Positions 11,778-31,468 are shown, counted from the stretch's first letter. The stretch is 44,376 bases of DNA from an uncultured Pelagibacteraceae bacterium (GCA_902590755.1 CACIYA010000003.1:1-44376), one strand, 5' to 3'. Notes: generated by a model from the sequence alone, not told the origin. A program made the numbers and translations.

Positions 11778-12441
11778 TTTTTACCCTTTCTTTTTTTTCT
11801 TTTTCAACATCTTTTGCCATAAGCTCACCTTTAAAAATCCATACTTTAACACCTATGATACCGTAAGTAGTTAAAGCTTCTGCAAAACCATAGTCTATGT
11901 CTGCTCTAAGCGTATGTGATGGTATACTGCCCTCTCTTAACCATTCAGTTCTAGCTATTTCGTTACCAGCTAGTCTGCCACTAAGCATAACTTTTATTCC
12001 TTTTGCGTTGAGTCTCATTGCAGACTGCATAGCTCTTTTCATAGCTCTTCTATAAGCCACTCTTTTTACAAGCTGTTGTGCAATATTTTCAGCAACAAGG
12101 TTGGAGTTTAACTCAGGTTTTTTTATTTCTTTGATGTTCACATTTACATCACCGTTTGTAATTTTCATTATATTTTTTTTAATTTTCTCAATGTCTGCAC
12201 CTTTTTTACCGATTACAAATCCTGGCCTTGATGTGTGAATAGAAATAGTACATTTTTTTGATGATCTCTCAATTATTATTTCAGATACTCCAGAATTTGT
12301 AATATTTTTTTTAATATATTTTCTAATTTTGAAATCCTCTATTAGATATCTTCCAAAATCTTTTTTCTTTGCAAACCAAGTTGAGTCCCAACCTCTGTTA
12401 ATACCTAAACGTAAACCTATAGGGTTAATTTTTTGTCCCAT
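11755..12441 (-). CDS. rpsC: 30S ribosomal protein S3
   Basis: [24 protein letters not shown]...[14 protein letters not shown]. Confidence 0.98.
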   Translation of the reverse strand: MGQKINPIGLRLGINRGWDSTWFAKKKDFGRYLIEDFKIRKYIKKNITNSGVSEIIIERSSKKCTISIHTSRPGFVIGKKGADIEKIKKNIMKITNGDVNVNIKEIKKPELNSNLVAENIAQQLVKRVAYRRAMKRAMQSAMRLNAKGIKVMLSGRLAGNEIARTEWLREGSIPSHTLRADIDYGFAEALTTYGIIGVKVWIFKGELMAKDVEKEKKERVKNASTSQN

Positions 12442-12821
12442 TACTTATTTACCTTTTTCTGTTTTATTGGCTCTTTTTTTTCTTCGAGAATTACCGTAAC
12501 TCTACTAAATGGTTTTTTTATAGGACTAGCTCTACCTTTAGCTCTAGGCCTATACCTCTTCATTACTAATGATTTTCCAACGTAAGCTTCTTTTACAAAC
12601 AAGTTGTCTATGTCGAATTGGTAATTGTTTTCTGCATTTGAAATAGCTGATTTTACAGTTTTGCTTACATCTTTAGCAATTCTTTTTCTTGTGAATTCTA
12701 AATCCCTTAAGACAACATCAACTTTTTTACCTTTAATAAAGTTACAAATTAATGAGAGTTTTCTAGGGCTTGATCTAATATTTTTATTAATTGCTTTGAC
12801 TAATGTATTGTTTTTTTCCAT
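12441..12821 (-). CDS. rplV: 50S ribosomal protein L22
   Basis: [23 protein letters not shown]...[24 protein letters not shown]. Confidence 0.96.
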   Translation of the reverse strand: MEKNNTLVKAINKNIRSSPRKLSLICNFIKGKKVDVVLRDLEFTRKRIAKDVSKTVKSAISNAENNYQFDIDNLFVKEAYVGKSLVMKRYRPRAKGRASPIKKPFSRVTVILEEKKEPIKQKKVNK

Positions 12822-13132
12822 TATTTTTTGTCTCCGCTAGCAGGTTTTTCCGCTGTTGCTGCAGCTTTTTTGTCTGCAGGTGTATGGCCTTTAAAAGTTC
12901 TAGTTGGAGCAAATTCTCCCAACTTATGCCCAACCATTTCCTCTGAAACTGTTATTGGAATAAATGTTTTTCCGTTATGAATCATAAAACTATGGCCTAC
13001 AAAATCTGGAATTATTGTAGAATCTCTAGACCAAGTTTTTATTGGTTTTTTATTTTGTGCACCTTTAAGTTTATCAATTTTTTTTAATAAACTAGGATGA
13101 ACAAAAGGACCTTTCCAAACTGATCTTGTCAT
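12821..13132 (-). CDS. rpsS: 30S ribosomal protein S19
   Basis: [19 protein letters not shown]...[26 protein letters not shown]. Confidence 0.98.
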   Translation of the reverse strand: MTRSVWKGPFVHPSLLKKIDKLKGAQNKKPIKTWSRDSTIIPDFVGHSFMIHNGKTFIPITVSEEMVGHKLGEFAPTRTFKGHTPADKKAAATAEKPASGDKK

Positions 13133-13965
13133 TATTTATTCCTCTTCTTTCTTCTAGAAATTATAAATTTATCACTTCTTTTAGGTTTTCTAGTTTTTAA
13201 CCCTTTTGCTGATTGTCCCCAGGGAGAAACCGGACTTCTACCGCCAGAAGTTTTTCCCTCACCTCCACCGTGTGGGTGGTCTACTGGATTCATCGCAACT
13301 CCTCTAGTTTGAGGTCTTTTTCCTCTCCATCTGTTCCTTCCTGCTTTGCCAATTTTAATATTTTTTTGATCTGGATTAGAAACTATTCCAATTGTTGCAT
13401 TGCAATTATTGCTTACTTTTCTCATCTCACCTGATGAAAGTTTTAAAATAGCATAATCACCGTCAAATCCTGACAAAGTTACTGAGGAACCTGCTGAGCG
13501 AGCCAATTTAGCTCCATTTCCTGGAATTAGTTCAACGTTATGTAGTGAGGTACCAGGTGGAATATCTTTTAATTTAAGAGAATTTCCAATTTTAATCTCC
13601 ACGTTTTGACCTGATACAATAGAGTCTCCTTTTTTTAGACCTTGAGGGCAAATAATATATTTTTTTTCTTTGTCTTTATAATCTATTAAAGCTATATAAG
13701 CAGTCCTATTTGGATCGTATTCTATCCTCTCTACAGTTCCCACAACATCTCTTTTATTTCTATAAAAATCTATCACTCTATACTTATGTTTTGATCCTCC
13801 GCCTATATGTCTAGATGTAATTCTCCCATTATTATTTCTACCGCCTGTAAAATTTTGACCTTTCGTTAAAGGTTTGTATGGTGACCCTTTCCATAAAGTT
13901 TTTTTATCAATAACAACGGTTCCTCTGGTTGATTTTGTATAAGGTTTAAAAGTCTTCAATGCCAT
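13132..13965 (-). CDS. rplB: 50S ribosomal protein L2
   Basis: [15 protein letters not shown]...[26 protein letters not shown]...[23 protein letters not shown]. Confidence 0.98.
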   Translation of the reverse strand: MALKTFKPYTKSTRGTVVIDKKTLWKGSPYKPLTKGQNFTGGRNNNGRITSRHIGGGSKHKYRVIDFYRNKRDVVGTVERIEYDPNRTAYIALIDYKDKEKKYIICPQGLKKGDSIVSGQNVEIKIGNSLKLKDIPPGTSLHNVELIPGNGAKLARSAGSSVTLSGFDGDYAILKLSSGEMRKVSNNCNATIGIVSNPDQKNIKIGKAGRNRWRGKRPQTRGVAMNPVDHPHGGGEGKTSGGRSPVSPWGQSAKGLKTRKPKRSDKFIISRRKKRNK

Positions 13966-13968
13966 TTT

Positions 13969-14262
13969 TTAAATTCCCGTTGTAAGGTCAATACTCTGAC
14001 CTTTTTTTAATGTTATAATTGCTTTTTTATAACCACTTTTGAAAGATTTTCTTCCTTGTTTCATTTTCACTTTTGTTTTTTGATTTATAATATTAATTTT
14101 TACAACATTAACCTTAAAAAGTTTTTCAATATTTTTTTTTATAATTGTTTTGCTAGCTTTGTTGTGAACTTTAAAAACTGTTTTATTTTGATCAGACATA
14201 ACTGTAGCTTTTTCAGTAATTATTGGACTTTTAATTGAGTCTATAAAATTAATTTTTTTCAT
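13969..14262 (-). CDS. rplW: 50S ribosomal protein L23
   Basis: SPIITEKATVMSDQNKTVFKVHNKASKTIIKKNIEKLFKVNVVKINI. Confidence 0.95.
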   Translation of the reverse strand: MKKINFIDSIKSPIITEKATVMSDQNKTVFKVHNKASKTIIKKNIEKLFKVNVVKINIINQKTKVKMKQGRKSFKSGYKKAIITLKKGQSIDLTTGI

Positions 14263-14884
14263 TTAATATTCTACCTTGAATTTTTTTAGCCGATGATGAT
14301 GTTATAATTACATTTTTGTATTTGAATAGATCATAAACATTTGCTCCATCATCTTTTATTATTTTAATATTTTTAATATTTCTAGCTGATCTATTTATGT
14401 TCTTTAAAGAGTCTTTATCTGATATTATTAAAGCGTTACTTAATTTATTTTTTTCTAAGAAATTATTAAAATCTTTTGTTTTTTTTATTTCTTTTTTTAC
14501 ATCGGCTAAAATGTGTAAATTTTTGTCTATATTTTTTTTAGATAACGTTTGAGCTAATGCAATTTTTCTTACTTTTTTATTTATTTTTTTTTCTTTATAG
14601 AAAGCACCTTTTGGTCCATGGGCTACTCCCCCACCAACAAAAATTGGAGCTTTCTTACTAGCATGACGAGCTCCACCACTTCCTTTTTGAGCTACTATTT
14701 TTTTTGTTGATCCTTTGATTTGGTTTCTTTGTTTTGTTTTAGCAACTCTTGGTTTTGAGTGATTAAGTTGCCAGTCTATAACAAATTTAATAAGCTTATG
14801 ATTTACTTTTAGATTTATAAGTTTATCTGATATCTCTATAGAGCTTGATTTTGATCCATCAATATTTAGCAGAGGCAGTTTCAT
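14249..14884 (-). CDS. rplD: 50S ribosomal protein L4
   Basis: TKQRNQIKGSTKKIVAQKGSGGARHASKKAPIFVGGGVAHGPK. Confidence 0.96.
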   Translation of the reverse strand: MKLPLLNIDGSKSSSIEISDKLINLKVNHKLIKFVIDWQLNHSKPRVAKTKQRNQIKGSTKKIVAQKGSGGARHASKKAPIFVGGGVAHGPKGAFYKEKKINKKVRKIALAQTLSKKNIDKNLHILADVKKEIKKTKDFNNFLEKNKLSNALIISDKDSLKNINRSARNIKNIKIIKDDGANVYDLFKYKNVIITSSSAKKIQGRILNEKN

Positions 14885-15589
14885 TTATTTTTTCCCCTTC
14901 TTTGCAGCTGATGCCTTGACTTTTGCTTCATGCTTCTCTTTGATTGTTTTTTTTCTAACGTTTTTTACAGATTCTCTTAAAAATACTTGAGTGTTTTTCG
15001 AACCTGGAATTGAACCTTTTAAATAGATTAAATTATTTTCTATATCAGATTTTATAACTTCTAAATTTAACATCGTCCTAATTTTATCACCCATATGTCC
15101 AGCCATTTTTTTTCCCTTAAATACTTTGCCAGGATCCTGCCTTTGACCTGTGGATCCATGAGATCTATGTGATACTGAAACACCATGTGATGCTCTTAGT
15201 CCGCCGAAATTCCATCTTTTCATAACTCCAGCAAAACCTTTACCAATTGTTTTAGATCTAACATCTAAAAATTTTTTGTCCTTAAATATTTCTAAACCTA
15301 GTTCATTACCTTCTTTATAAACATCAGTTTTTTGAACTCTAAATTCTTTTAATATTTTTTTTGGTTCTGTATTTTTTTTTGTAAAATAACCTTTCATTTG
15401 TTTTGTAAGTTTTGAGTTTTTTAGTTTGAAAAAACCTACTTTGATTGCTGAATAACCTCTTTTATCCTCGTTAATAATATCCAGCACTCTACCTTTTTCG
15501 ACTTTAATTACCGTTACAGGAACTGATTGACCTGTATCCATAAACTCTCTTGTCATTCCAATTTTTGTGCCTATTAATCCTATGCTCAT
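14885..15589 (-). CDS. rplC: 50S ribosomal protein L3
   Basis: MSIGLIGTKIGMTREF...GLRASHGVSVSHRSHGSTGQRQDPGKVFKGKKMAGHMG. Confidence 0.97.
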   Translation of the reverse strand: MSIGLIGTKIGMTREFMDTGQSVPVTVIKVEKGRVLDIINEDKRGYSAIKVGFFKLKNSKLTKQMKGYFTKKNTEPKKILKEFRVQKTDVYKEGNELGLEIFKDKKFLDVRSKTIGKGFAGVMKRWNFGGLRASHGVSVSHRSHGSTGQRQDPGKVFKGKKMAGHMGDKIRTMLNLEVIKSDIENNLIYLKGSIPGSKNTQVFLRESVKNVRKKTIKEKHEAKVKASAAKKGKK

Positions 15590-15592
15590 AAA

Positions 15593-15901
15593 TTAAATCT
15601 TTATTTCTATATCTACTCCAGACGCTAAATCTAACTTCATTAATGCCTCAACTGTCTGAGGAGTAGGTTCAATTATATCAATTAATCTTTTGTGTGTTCT
15701 TGACTCAAACTGCTCTCTGCTTTTTTTATCAATGTGTGGAGATCTTAAAACTGTATATCTCTCAATCCGAGTAGGTAAAGGTATAGGCCCTTTGACTTGT
15801 GCTCCAGTCCTTTTAGCAGTATTTACGATCTCCTCTGTAGAAAGATCTAAAATCTTATTATCGTATGCTTTTAAGTGTATTCTTATATTTTGATTTTCCA
15901 T
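15593..15901 (-). CDS. rpsJ: 30S ribosomal protein S10
   Basis: [60 protein letters not shown]. Confidence 0.98.
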   Translation of the reverse strand: MENQNIRIHLKAYDNKILDLSTEEIVNTAKRTGAQVKGPIPLPTRIERYTVLRSPHIDKKSREQFESRTHKRLIDIIEPTPQTVEALMKLDLASGVDIEIKI

Positions 15902-15904
15902 AAT

Positions 15905-17977
15905 TTAAGCTAGTTTTTTTGTCACCTCATCTTGAACATTTTGTGGCACTTTATCATAATGACTGAATTGCATTGTGTATTGTGCTCTTCCTTGAGTTGA
16001 TGATCTTAGGTTATTGATATATCCAAACATATTTGCTAAAGGCACAACCGCATTAATTGCTGTAGCATTACCCCTAGGCTCTGTAGAACCAACTTGACCT
16101 CTTCTGCTGTTTAAATCTCCTATAACATCACCCATAAATTCTTCAGGAGTTACAACTTCAACCTTCATCATTGGTTCTAGTAATTTTAATGTTGCTTTTT
16201 GACAAGCTTCTCTGAAACAAGATCTGCTTGCAATTTCAAAGGCTAAAACACTTGAGTCTACGTCGTGATGAAGACCATCTAATATTTTTACTTTATAATC
16301 TATGATTGGAAAACCTGCTAAAATTCCACTATCTGAAACACTTTCTACACCTTTCTCTACTCCTGGAATAAACTCTTTCGGAATAGATCCTCCTTTAATT
16401 AGATTTTCAACTTCTCTCCCCTTACCTGCTTCTAAAGGCTCTACACTTAGTTTGACTTTAGCAAATTGACCAGCACCGCCACTTTGTTTTTTGTGAATAT
16501 ACTCCATTTCTGCAGAACCTAATATAGTTTCTCTGTAAGCCACTTGTGGGGCACCTATATTTGCTTCTACTTTAAATTCTCTTTTCATTCTATCTACTAT
16601 GATATCCAAATGTAGCTCACCCATACCTTTAATAATGGTTTGACCTGACTCTTCATCTGAAGAGACTCTAAATGAAGGATCTTCTTTAGCTAACCTTGCT
16701 AATGCCTCACCCATTTTTTCTTGGTCACCTTTTGTTTTTGGTTCTACAGCAATTTCTATAACTGGGTCTGGAAATTCCATAGGTTCAAGTAAAATTGGAT
16801 TTTTTGAGTCACATAAAGTATGTCCAGTAATAGTATGTTTAAGCCCAGCCAAAGCTACTATATCTCCTGCTGTAGCAGACTTAATATCTTCCCTGCTATT
16901 AGCATGCATAAGCAACATTCTGCCAATTCTCTCATCTTTATCTTTTGATGAATTTAATATAGATGTACCTGCATTAAGTGTACCAGAATAAATTCTGATA
17001 AATGTTAAAGATCCAACAAATGGATCGTTTGCAACTTTAAATGCTAAAGCAGAAAAGCTTTCTTTTTCATCAAATTTCATCGTAACTTTTTCCTCTGAAC
17101 CAACTTTTGTTCCTTCTATTGATTTAAGATCCTGCGGACTTGGTAAGTAATCAATTACAGCATCAAGCAGAGGCTGAACTCCTTTATTTTTAAAGGCAGA
17201 GCCTGTTAGGATTGGAACAAAGCTAAACGACAAAGTTCCTTTTCTTATACATTTTATCAAATCTGTTTCTGATGGCTCTTTTCCGTCTAAGTAAGCCTCC
17301 ATTAATTTTTCATCTTGTTCTACTGCAGTCTCTACAAGATCTTTTCTATACTTTTCTGCCTTATCTTTTATATCTTGTGGAATATCTACATAATCAAATT
17401 TTGCTCCAAGGTCCTCATTTTGCCAAACAACACCTTTCATTTTAACAAGGTCTACTATACCTTTGAGATCAGCTTCAGAACCAATTGGCAATTGTAAAGG
17501 CAAAGGTTTGCAACCTAATCTATCTTTTATCATTTCAACACAACGATAAAAATCAGCACCAGTTCTATCTAGTTTATTGACAAAACATATTCTTGGTACT
17601 TTATACTTATCTGCCTGTCTCCATACAGTTTCAGATTGAGGTTCAACTCCGGCTACTCCATCAAAAACTGCTACTGCACCGTCTAAAACTTTTAAAGATC
17701 TTTCAACTTCAATCGTGAAATCTACGTGTCCTGGTGTATCAATAATGTTAATTCTATGGTCCCTCCAGAAACATGTTGTAGCGGCAGAAGTAATAGTAAT
17801 ACCTCTCTCTTGTTCCTGTTCCATCCAGTCCATAGTTGCTGCACCATCATGAACCTCTCCTATTTTATGACTTTTTCCAGTGTAATATAAAATTCTCTCA
17901 GTAGTAGTAGTTTTACCAGCATCTATATGCGCCATAATTCCGATGTTTCTATATTTATCTAAATTGTATTTAGCCAT
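15905..17977 (-). CDS. fusA: Elongation factor G
   Basis: [52 protein letters not shown]. Confidence 0.98.
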   Translation of the reverse strand: MAKYNLDKYRNIGIMAHIDAGKTTTTERILYYTGKSHKIGEVHDGAATMDWMEQEQERGITITSAATTCFWRDHRINIIDTPGHVDFTIEVERSLKVLDGAVAVFDGVAGVEPQSETVWRQADKYKVPRICFVNKLDRTGADFYRCVEMIKDRLGCKPLPLQLPIGSEADLKGIVDLVKMKGVVWQNEDLGAKFDYVDIPQDIKDKAEKYRKDLVETAVEQDEKLMEAYLDGKEPSETDLIKCIRKGTLSFSFVPILTGSAFKNKGVQPLLDAVIDYLPSPQDLKSIEGTKVGSEEKVTMKFDEKESFSALAFKVANDPFVGSLTFIRIYSGTLNAGTSILNSSKDKDERIGRMLLMHANSREDIKSATAGDIVALAGLKHTITGHTLCDSKNPILLEPMEFPDPVIEIAVEPKTKGDQEKMGEALARLAKEDPSFRVSSDEESGQTIIKGMGELHLDIIVDRMKREFKVEANIGAPQVAYRETILGSAEMEYIHKKQSGGAGQFAKVKLSVEPLEAGKGREVENLIKGGSIPKEFIPGVEKGVESVSDSGILAGFPIIDYKVKILDGLHHDVDSSVLAFEIASRSCFREACQKATLKLLEPMMKVEVVTPEEFMGDVIGDLNSRRGQVGSTEPRGNATAINAVVPLANMFGYINNLRSSTQGRAQYTMQFSHYDKVPQNVQDEVTKKLA

Positions 17978-17983
17978 AAATCC

Positions 17984-18454
17984 TTACCATCTAAAATGTG
18001 CAAAAGCTTTGTTTGCTTCGGCCATTTTATGAGTATCTTCTCTTTTCTTTATCGCTGATCCTTTATTTTGAGAGGCATCCATTATCTCAGCATAAAGTTT
18101 TTCAGCCATAGTTTTATTTTTTCTCTTTCTTGTTGCGTCCATTATCCATCTTAATGCTAAAGCTTGAGCTCTTTTTGACTTAACCTCTACAGGTACTTGA
18201 TATGTAGCACCTCCAACTCTTCTAGATCTACACTCTAAATTTGGCTTTACATTACTTATTGCCGAGTTAAAAATTTTAAGAGGATCTTCATTGTTTTTTG
18301 TTTTAATTCTATCTAATGCGTCATATAAGATTTTTTCTGCTCTAGATCTTTTTCCATCATACATTATTGAATTGATAAACTTTGAGACTACTTCAGAATG
18401 AAATTTTGGGTCCGGATAAACTTTTCTAATTGGGGCTTTTCTTTTTCTAGACAT
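17984..18454 (-). CDS. rpsG: 30S ribosomal protein S7
   Basis: [18 protein letters not shown]...[25 protein letters not shown]. Confidence 0.98.
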   Translation of the reverse strand: MSRKRKAPIRKVYPDPKFHSEVVSKFINSIMYDGKRSRAEKILYDALDRIKTKNNEDPLKIFNSAISNVKPNLECRSRRVGGATYQVPVEVKSKRAQALALRWIMDATRKRKNKTMAEKLYAEIMDASQNKGSAIKKREDTHKMAEANKAFAHFRW

Positions 18455-18457
18455 AAA

Positions 18458-18829
18458 TTATTTTGGTTTTTTAGCTCCGTAAAGGGATCTTCTCTTTTTT
18501 CGATTTGCTACGCCTTGGGTGTCTAAATTTCCTCTTAATATATGATACCTTACTCCGGGCAAATCTTTTACTCTTCCTCCACGTAGCAACACGACAGAGT
18601 GTTCTTGTAAATTATGACCTTCTCCAGGAATATAAGCAGTAACTTCAAAACCATTTGATAATCTTACTCTAGCTACTTTCCTTAATGCAGAATTTGGTTT
18701 TTTAGGTGTAGTAGTATAAACTTTTACACATACACCTCTTTTCAAAGGTTGTCTTTCAAGTGCAGGAACTTTGTTACGAGTGATAGGTTTTATTCTGCTC
18801 TTTTTTATTAACTGGTTAATCGTAGGCAT
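18458..18829 (-). CDS. rpsL: 30S ribosomal protein S12
   Basis: [12 protein letters not shown]...[59 protein letters not shown]. Confidence 0.99.
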   Translation of the reverse strand: MPTINQLIKKSRIKPITRNKVPALERQPLKRGVCVKVYTTTPKKPNSALRKVARVRLSNGFEVTAYIPGEGHNLQEHSVVLLRGGRVKDLPGVRYHILRGNLDTQGVANRKKRRSLYGAKKPK

Positions 18830-18888
18830 ATAGTTTATTTTGAAGTAAAAGAAGGTTAACCAGGGTAAATCTTGTTAGTGTTTAAGGT

Positions 18889-18916
18889 TATGTAACACCT
18901 TACTTCTAACATTCAA
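18889..18916 (-). promoter_or_regulatory. Candidate promoter for the str operon in the rpoC-rpsL gap
   Basis: On the minus strand TTGAAT (18916-18911), 16-nt spacer, TACATA (18894-18889), inside the ~150-bp gap 18830-18978, the largest in the cluster. Confidence 0.35.
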
Positions 18917-18978
18917 AATGTGCCGTAAACTAACACCGAATAAATAAATGTCAATATTAAATAGGATGGTTTTAAAAT

Positions 18979-27259
<8,281 letters not shown>

Positions 27260-27273
27260 CAAATAACAAAAAC

Positions 27274-27301
27274 TTTATTGCAAGTTTAAACTAGCAATAA
27301 A
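27274..27301 (-). terminator. Attenuator/processing hairpin candidate in the rplL-rpoB intergenic region
   Basis: TTTATTGC-A-AGTTT|AAACT-A-GCAATAAA: 8-bp arms plus 5-bp inner arms with one A:A mismatch. On the transcribed sense the hairpin is followed by GTTTTTG. Confidence 0.5.
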
Positions 27302-27320
27302 ATTTGGTCTTAAATTTTGT

Positions 27321-27692
27321 TTACTTTAATTCTACTTTAGCCCCTGCTGCTTCAAGTTTCTTCTTAAATTCCTCAGCATCTTTTTTAGCTACACCACCTT
27401 TAACCTCTTTTGGTGCTGCCTCTACTAAATCTTTAGCCTCTTTTAAACCTAAACCAGTTATTGCTCTTACTTCTTTTATTACATTAATTTTTTTATCTCC
27501 TGCTGAAGCAAGGAAAATTGAAAACTCAGATTTTTCCTCTCCTGCTGGAGCTGCTGCTCCACCTGCTGGTGCTGCTGCAACTGGAGCTGCCGCTGTGACG
27601 CCCCATTTTTCTTCAAGTTGTTTAGACAACTCTGCTGCTTCAACAACAGTTAAAGTAGAAAGCTCATCTATAATTTTATTTAAGTCTGCCAT
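27321..27692 (-). CDS. rplL: 50S ribosomal protein L7/L12
   Basis: [32 protein letters not shown]...; C-terminal [28 protein letters not shown]. Confidence 0.98.
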   Translation of the reverse strand: MADLNKIIDELSTLTVVEAAELSKQLEEKWGVTAAAPVAAAPAGGAAAPAGEEKSEFSIFLASAGDKKINVIKEVRAITGLGLKEAKDLVEAAPKEVKGGVAKKDAEEFKKKLEAAGAKVELK

Positions 27693-27707
27693 TTTTAATC
27701 CTGTGAT

Positions 27708-28220
27708 TTAATTTTTTAAACTCTTTGCGCGCGCTAAATTAGCAATTTTTGAGCCAGGTGCAAGTAAAATACTTACCAATTTTTGCGCAGGAGTAGCCAA
27801 TATTCCCACTATTTTAGCTCTAGCTTCGTCTAAAGAAGGTAGTGTGGCAATAACAGACACCTCTTTTTCATCCAAAACCTTACCATCCATGAATCCAGCT
27901 ATTATTTTAAGTTTATCATTTGATTTTGAAAATTTAGTTAAAATTTTTGCAGTCGAAATCGGGTCAGAGGAAATTGCTGCAGCTGTTGGTCCTGTGAAGT
28001 ATTTTTCAAGATCTTTTTTTGGAGTTTCTTTTAAAGCTAATTTTGTAATTCTATTTTTTGTAATTTTAAATAAAATACCTTTTTCTCTTAATTCCTTTCT
28101 TAAAGCATCTAACTCATTTACATTAAGACCTTGGTATTGAGCAATCATTACTGACTCATTATCAGTAAAGTTTTTTTTCATTTCCTCTACATAGTTTCTC
28201 TTAGCATCTTTAGACATCAT
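27708..28220 (-). CDS. rplJ: 50S ribosomal protein L10
   Basis: AQYQGLNVNELDALRKELREKGILFKITKNRITKLAL; between rplA and rplL. Confidence 0.96.
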   Translation of the reverse strand: MMSKDAKRNYVEEMKKNFTDNESVMIAQYQGLNVNELDALRKELREKGILFKITKNRITKLALKETPKKDLEKYFTGPTAAAISSDPISTAKILTKFSKSNDKLKIIAGFMDGKVLDEKEVSVIATLPSLDEARAKIVGILATPAQKLVSILLAPGSKIANLARAKSLKN

Positions 28221-28224
28221 AACT

Positions 28225-28911
28225 TTATTTAGCTCCTACTTTATAAGAAATACCCATCGTAGAGGTTAAAAAAGTGCTTTTAATAAATTCACCTTTTATT
28301 GTTTCGGGTTTTTCTTTTTTAATACTTTCTATAAAGAAATTGTAATTTTCAAATAACTTTTCAGTAGAAAAACTTTTTCTTCCTATTGTTGAAGCTAGGT
28401 TGCCATCTTTATCATTTCTAATTTCAACCATTCCAGTTTTAAAATCTTTTATAGCTTTCTTAATATCCATTGTAACAGTACCTAACTTAGGGTTTGGCAT
28501 TAAACCTTTTGGTCCTAAAACTTTTCCATGTTTACCTATTTTGCTCATCATAGATGGTGTGCAAATTAGTTTAGTAAAATCAAATTTACCCGCTGCAATT
28601 TTTTCTATAAGATCTTCAGAACCTACTACGTCTGCTCCGGCCTTTTTAGCTTCATCGATTTTGTCTGGTTCACATAAAACGGCTACTTTGCTTTTCTTTC
28701 CTGAGCCGTTTGGTAAATTTACAACTGTTCTTAAACTAAAATCTCCACCTTTAGATTGTTTTAAATTTATTTTCAAAGACACATCTATTGACTCATCAAA
28801 TTTTGTGTTAGAATTTTTTTTAACAAGATCTAATGCTTCTTTAACATTAACTTTTTTATCTTTTATAGCATTTTTTAAAATTTCTTTATATCTCTTAGAA
28901 TTTTTTTTCAT
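28225..28911 (-). CDS. rplA: 50S ribosomal protein L1
   Basis: KGGDFSLRTVVNLPNGSGKKSKVAVL...GKVLGPKGLMPNPKLGTVT. Confidence 0.97.
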   Translation of the reverse strand: MKKNSKRYKEILKNAIKDKKVNVKEALDLVKKNSNTKFDESIDVSLKINLKQSKGGDFSLRTVVNLPNGSGKKSKVAVLCEPDKIDEAKKAGADVVGSEDLIEKIAAGKFDFTKLICTPSMMSKIGKHGKVLGPKGLMPNPKLGTVTMDIKKAIKDFKTGMVEIRNDKDGNLASTIGRKSFSTEKLFENYNFFIESIKKEKPETIKGEFIKSTFLTSTMGISYKVGAK

Positions 28912-28913
28912 TA

Positions 28914-29339
28914 CTAATCCTTAACTTCAATACCCATTGATCTTGCTGAACCGCATATAATTTTTGTAGCCTCTTTTATATCAAACGCATTCAGATCTTT
29001 CATTTTTTCTTTTGCTATTGCCTCTGCTTGTTTCATTGTGATTGAACCCGCTACTACCCTACCTGGTTCACTTGAACCACTTTTTAATTTTGCAGCCTCT
29101 CTAATAAAATGTGATGCTGGAGGAGATTTAATTATGAAATCAAATTTTTTATCCTTGTAAACCGTAATAACTACTGGAACAGGTTTCCCCATGAATGCTT
29201 TTGTCTTCTCATTAAAAGCTTTACAGAATTCCATAATATTAATCCCTCTTTGCCCTAATGCCGGACCAACAGGTGGCGCAGGATTTGCCTGACCGCCTTT
29301 AATTTGTAATTTTACGTAACCTACAATTTCTTTTGCCAT
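28914..29339 (-). CDS. rplK: 50S ribosomal protein L11
   Basis: [38 protein letters not shown]. Confidence 0.98.
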   Translation of the reverse strand: MAKEIVGYVKLQIKGGQANPAPPVGPALGQRGINIMEFCKAFNEKTKAFMGKPVPVVITVYKDKKFDFIIKSPPASHFIREAAKLKSGSSEPGRVVAGSITMKQAEAIAKEKMKDLNAFDIKEATKIICGSARSMGIEVKD

Positions 29340-29864
29340 TTAATTTTTCTCCACTTGATTAAATTCTAAATCCACAGGAGTAGCCCTACCAAATATAGAA
29401 ACTGAGACTTTAAGTCTAGATTTTTCTTCATCAATTTCTTCGATTAATCCATTAAATGAGGCAAAAGGGCCATCACAAACTTTAACTTTTTCACCAATCT
29501 CGAAAGTAATCCCAGATTTTTGAGAAACTGCACTCTCGTTTACTTGACCTAGTATACGTTTTATTTCACCATCTGAAATTGGTGTTGGTTTATCAGATGA
29601 TCCAAGGAAACCACTCACTTTTTGAAGATTCTTTATTAAATGGTAAATTTGTTTCGTTAGTTCAATCTTAATTAAAACATAACCAGGAAAAAATTTTTTC
29701 TCTTTTTTTGTCCTTTTTCCTTTTTTAACTTCTGTGACTTGATGAGTTGGAACCAAAATTTCTTGAAGATTGTCAGATAATTTATGTTTTTTTAACTCGT
29801 CTTTAATAGACTCTACTACCTTCTTTTCAAATCCAGAATAAGCTTGAACGATATACCAGTTCAT
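29340..29864 (-). CDS. nusG: Transcription termination/antitermination protein NusG
   Basis: MNWYIVQAYSGFEKKVVESI...FPGYVLIKIEL...KVCDGPFASFNGLIEEID. Confidence 0.97.
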   Translation of the reverse strand: MNWYIVQAYSGFEKKVVESIKDELKKHKLSDNLQEILVPTHQVTEVKKGKRTKKEKKFFPGYVLIKIELTKQIYHLIKNLQKVSGFLGSSDKPTPISDGEIKRILGQVNESAVSQKSGITFEIGEKVKVCDGPFASFNGLIEEIDEEKSRLKVSVSIFGRATPVDLEFNQVEKN

Positions 29865-29867
29865 AGT

Positions 29868-30059
29868 TTAAAAATTAATTGTAAGAATTAGATTTAATAA
29901 GAATCTTAAAATTTGATCTAAAATCAAAAAAAATATTGCAGCAATTGATGCTAATGCAAACACCATTATAGCACCCATCATAGTGTCTTTTTTAGTAGGC
30001 CAAGTAATCCTAAAAGCCTCTTGCTTTACTTCCTGAAAAAATCTAAGTGGATTTTTCAT
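29868..30059 (-). CDS. secE: Preprotein translocase subunit SecE (start trimmed)
   Basis: MKNPLRFFQEVKQEAFRITWPTKKDTMMGAIMVFALASIAAIFFLILDQILRFL; upstream part of the listed ORF overlaps tRNA-Trp. Confidence 0.94.
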   Translation of the reverse strand: MKNPLRFFQEVKQEAFRITWPTKKDTMMGAIMVFALASIAAIFFLILDQILRFLLNLILTINF

Positions 30060-30074
30060 AATATTTTCGTAATT

Positions 30075-30150
30075 TGGCAGGAGCGGAGGGACTCGAACCC
30101 ACAACCTCCGGTTTTGGAGACCGGCGCTCTACCAATTGAACTACGCTCCT
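30075..30150 (-). tRNA. tRNA-Trp (anticodon CCA), CCA tail encoded
   Basis: Reverse complement AGGAGCGTAGTTCAATTGGTAGAGCGCCGGTCTCCAAAACCGGAGGTTGTGGGTTCGAGTCCCTCCGCTCCTGCCA folds as a cloverleaf. Confidence 0.96.
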
Positions 30151-30156
30151 AAGCGT

Positions 30157-31356
30157 TTATTTTACAATCTTAGTAACTACTCCAGCTCCAACTGTTTTCC
30201 CACCTTCTCTTATTGCAAAATTTAAATTTTCACTCATTGCAATTGGCGTGATCAACTTAACAGAAAATTTTCCATCATCACCTGGCATAACCATTTCTGT
30301 TCCAGATGGCAAAGTAACTTCACCTGTTACGTCGGTAGTTCTAAAATAAAATTGAGGTCTATATTTTGTAAAGAAAGGAGTATGTCTTCCACCCTCTTCT
30401 TTTTTCAAAATATAAGCCTGACACTCAAATTCTGTATGAGGAGTAATTGATCCTGGTTTACATAGAACCTGACCTCTTTCAACATCGTCACGTTCAACAC
30501 CTCTTAATAAAGCTCCAATGTTGTCTCCTGCCTCCCCGCTGTCTAAAAGTTTTCTAAACATTTCAACACCAGTGCAAACAGATTTTTTTGTGTCTCTTAT
30601 CCCTACGATTTCAATTTCTTCACCAACTTTAATAATTCCTGACTCTACTCTTCCAGTCACTACAGTTCCTCTACCAGAAATAGAGAAAACATCTTCTACT
30701 GGCATTAAGAAAGGTTTATCTTTTGGTCTATCAGGTTGAGGAATTGTTTCGTCAACCGCTTTCATTAATTCCATGATTGCGTTTTTACCTGTCGCTTCAT
30801 CTTTTCCTTCTACAGCATTTAATGCAGAACCTTTAATTATTGGAATTTTATCTCCAGGAAATTTATATGATGTAAGAAGTTCTCTAATTTCCTCTTCAAC
30901 TAAATCGACTAGTTCCTTATCTTTAACTGTATCTATTTTATTGAGAAATACCACTATAGCTGGAACACCAACTTGTCTTGCCAACAAAATATGTTCTCTA
31001 GTTTGTGGCATTGGGCCATCTGCAGCGTTTACTACAAGAATAGCTCCGTCCATTTGGGCCGCTCCGGTAATCATATTTTTTACATAGTCAGCGTGACCTG
31101 GGCAATCAACATGAGCATAATGTCTTTTTTCAGTTTCGTATTCAACGTGAGCAGTTGAAATAGTAATTCCTCTCTCTTTTTCTTCTGGTGCTTTATCTAT
31201 TTGATCATAAGCCACAAAGTTTGCACTACTTGAACCCCCAGCCTCAGACAAAACTTTTGTTATTGCTGCTGTTAAAGTTGTTTTTCCATGATCTACGTGA
31301 CCAATAGTACCAATATTACAATGTGGTTTGTTTCGGTTAAACTTTTCTTTAGACAT
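30157..31356 (-). CDS. tuf: Elongation factor Tu
   Basis: [23 protein letters not shown]...[26 protein letters not shown]. Confidence 0.99.
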   Translation of the reverse strand: MSKEKFNRNKPHCNIGTIGHVDHGKTTLTAAITKVLSEAGGSSSANFVAYDQIDKAPEEKERGITISTAHVEYETEKRHYAHVDCPGHADYVKNMITGAAQMDGAILVVNAADGPMPQTREHILLARQVGVPAIVVFLNKIDTVKDKELVDLVEEEIRELLTSYKFPGDKIPIIKGSALNAVEGKDEATGKNAIMELMKAVDETIPQPDRPKDKPFLMPVEDVFSISGRGTVVTGRVESGIIKVGEEIEIVGIRDTKKSVCTGVEMFRKLLDSGEAGDNIGALLRGVERDDVERGQVLCKPGSITPHTEFECQAYILKKEEGGRHTPFFTKYRPQFYFRTTDVTGEVTLPSGTEMVMPGDDGKFSVKLITPIAMSENLNFAIREGGKTVGAGVVTKIVK

Positions 31357-31394
31357 CTAATTTTTCCTCACTTTATATTTTAATTTTTTATTTT

Positions 31395-31468
31395 TGGAGC
31401 GGGTAAAGGGAATCGAACCCTTACATCCAGCTTGGAAGGCTAGCGTTCTACCATTGAACTACACCCGC
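31395..31468 (-). tRNA. tRNA-Gly (anticodon TCC)
   Basis: Reverse complement GCGGGTGTAGTTCAATGGTAGAACGCTAGCCTTCCAAGCTGGATGTAAGGGTTCGATTCCCTTTACCCGCTCCA. Confidence 0.95.
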
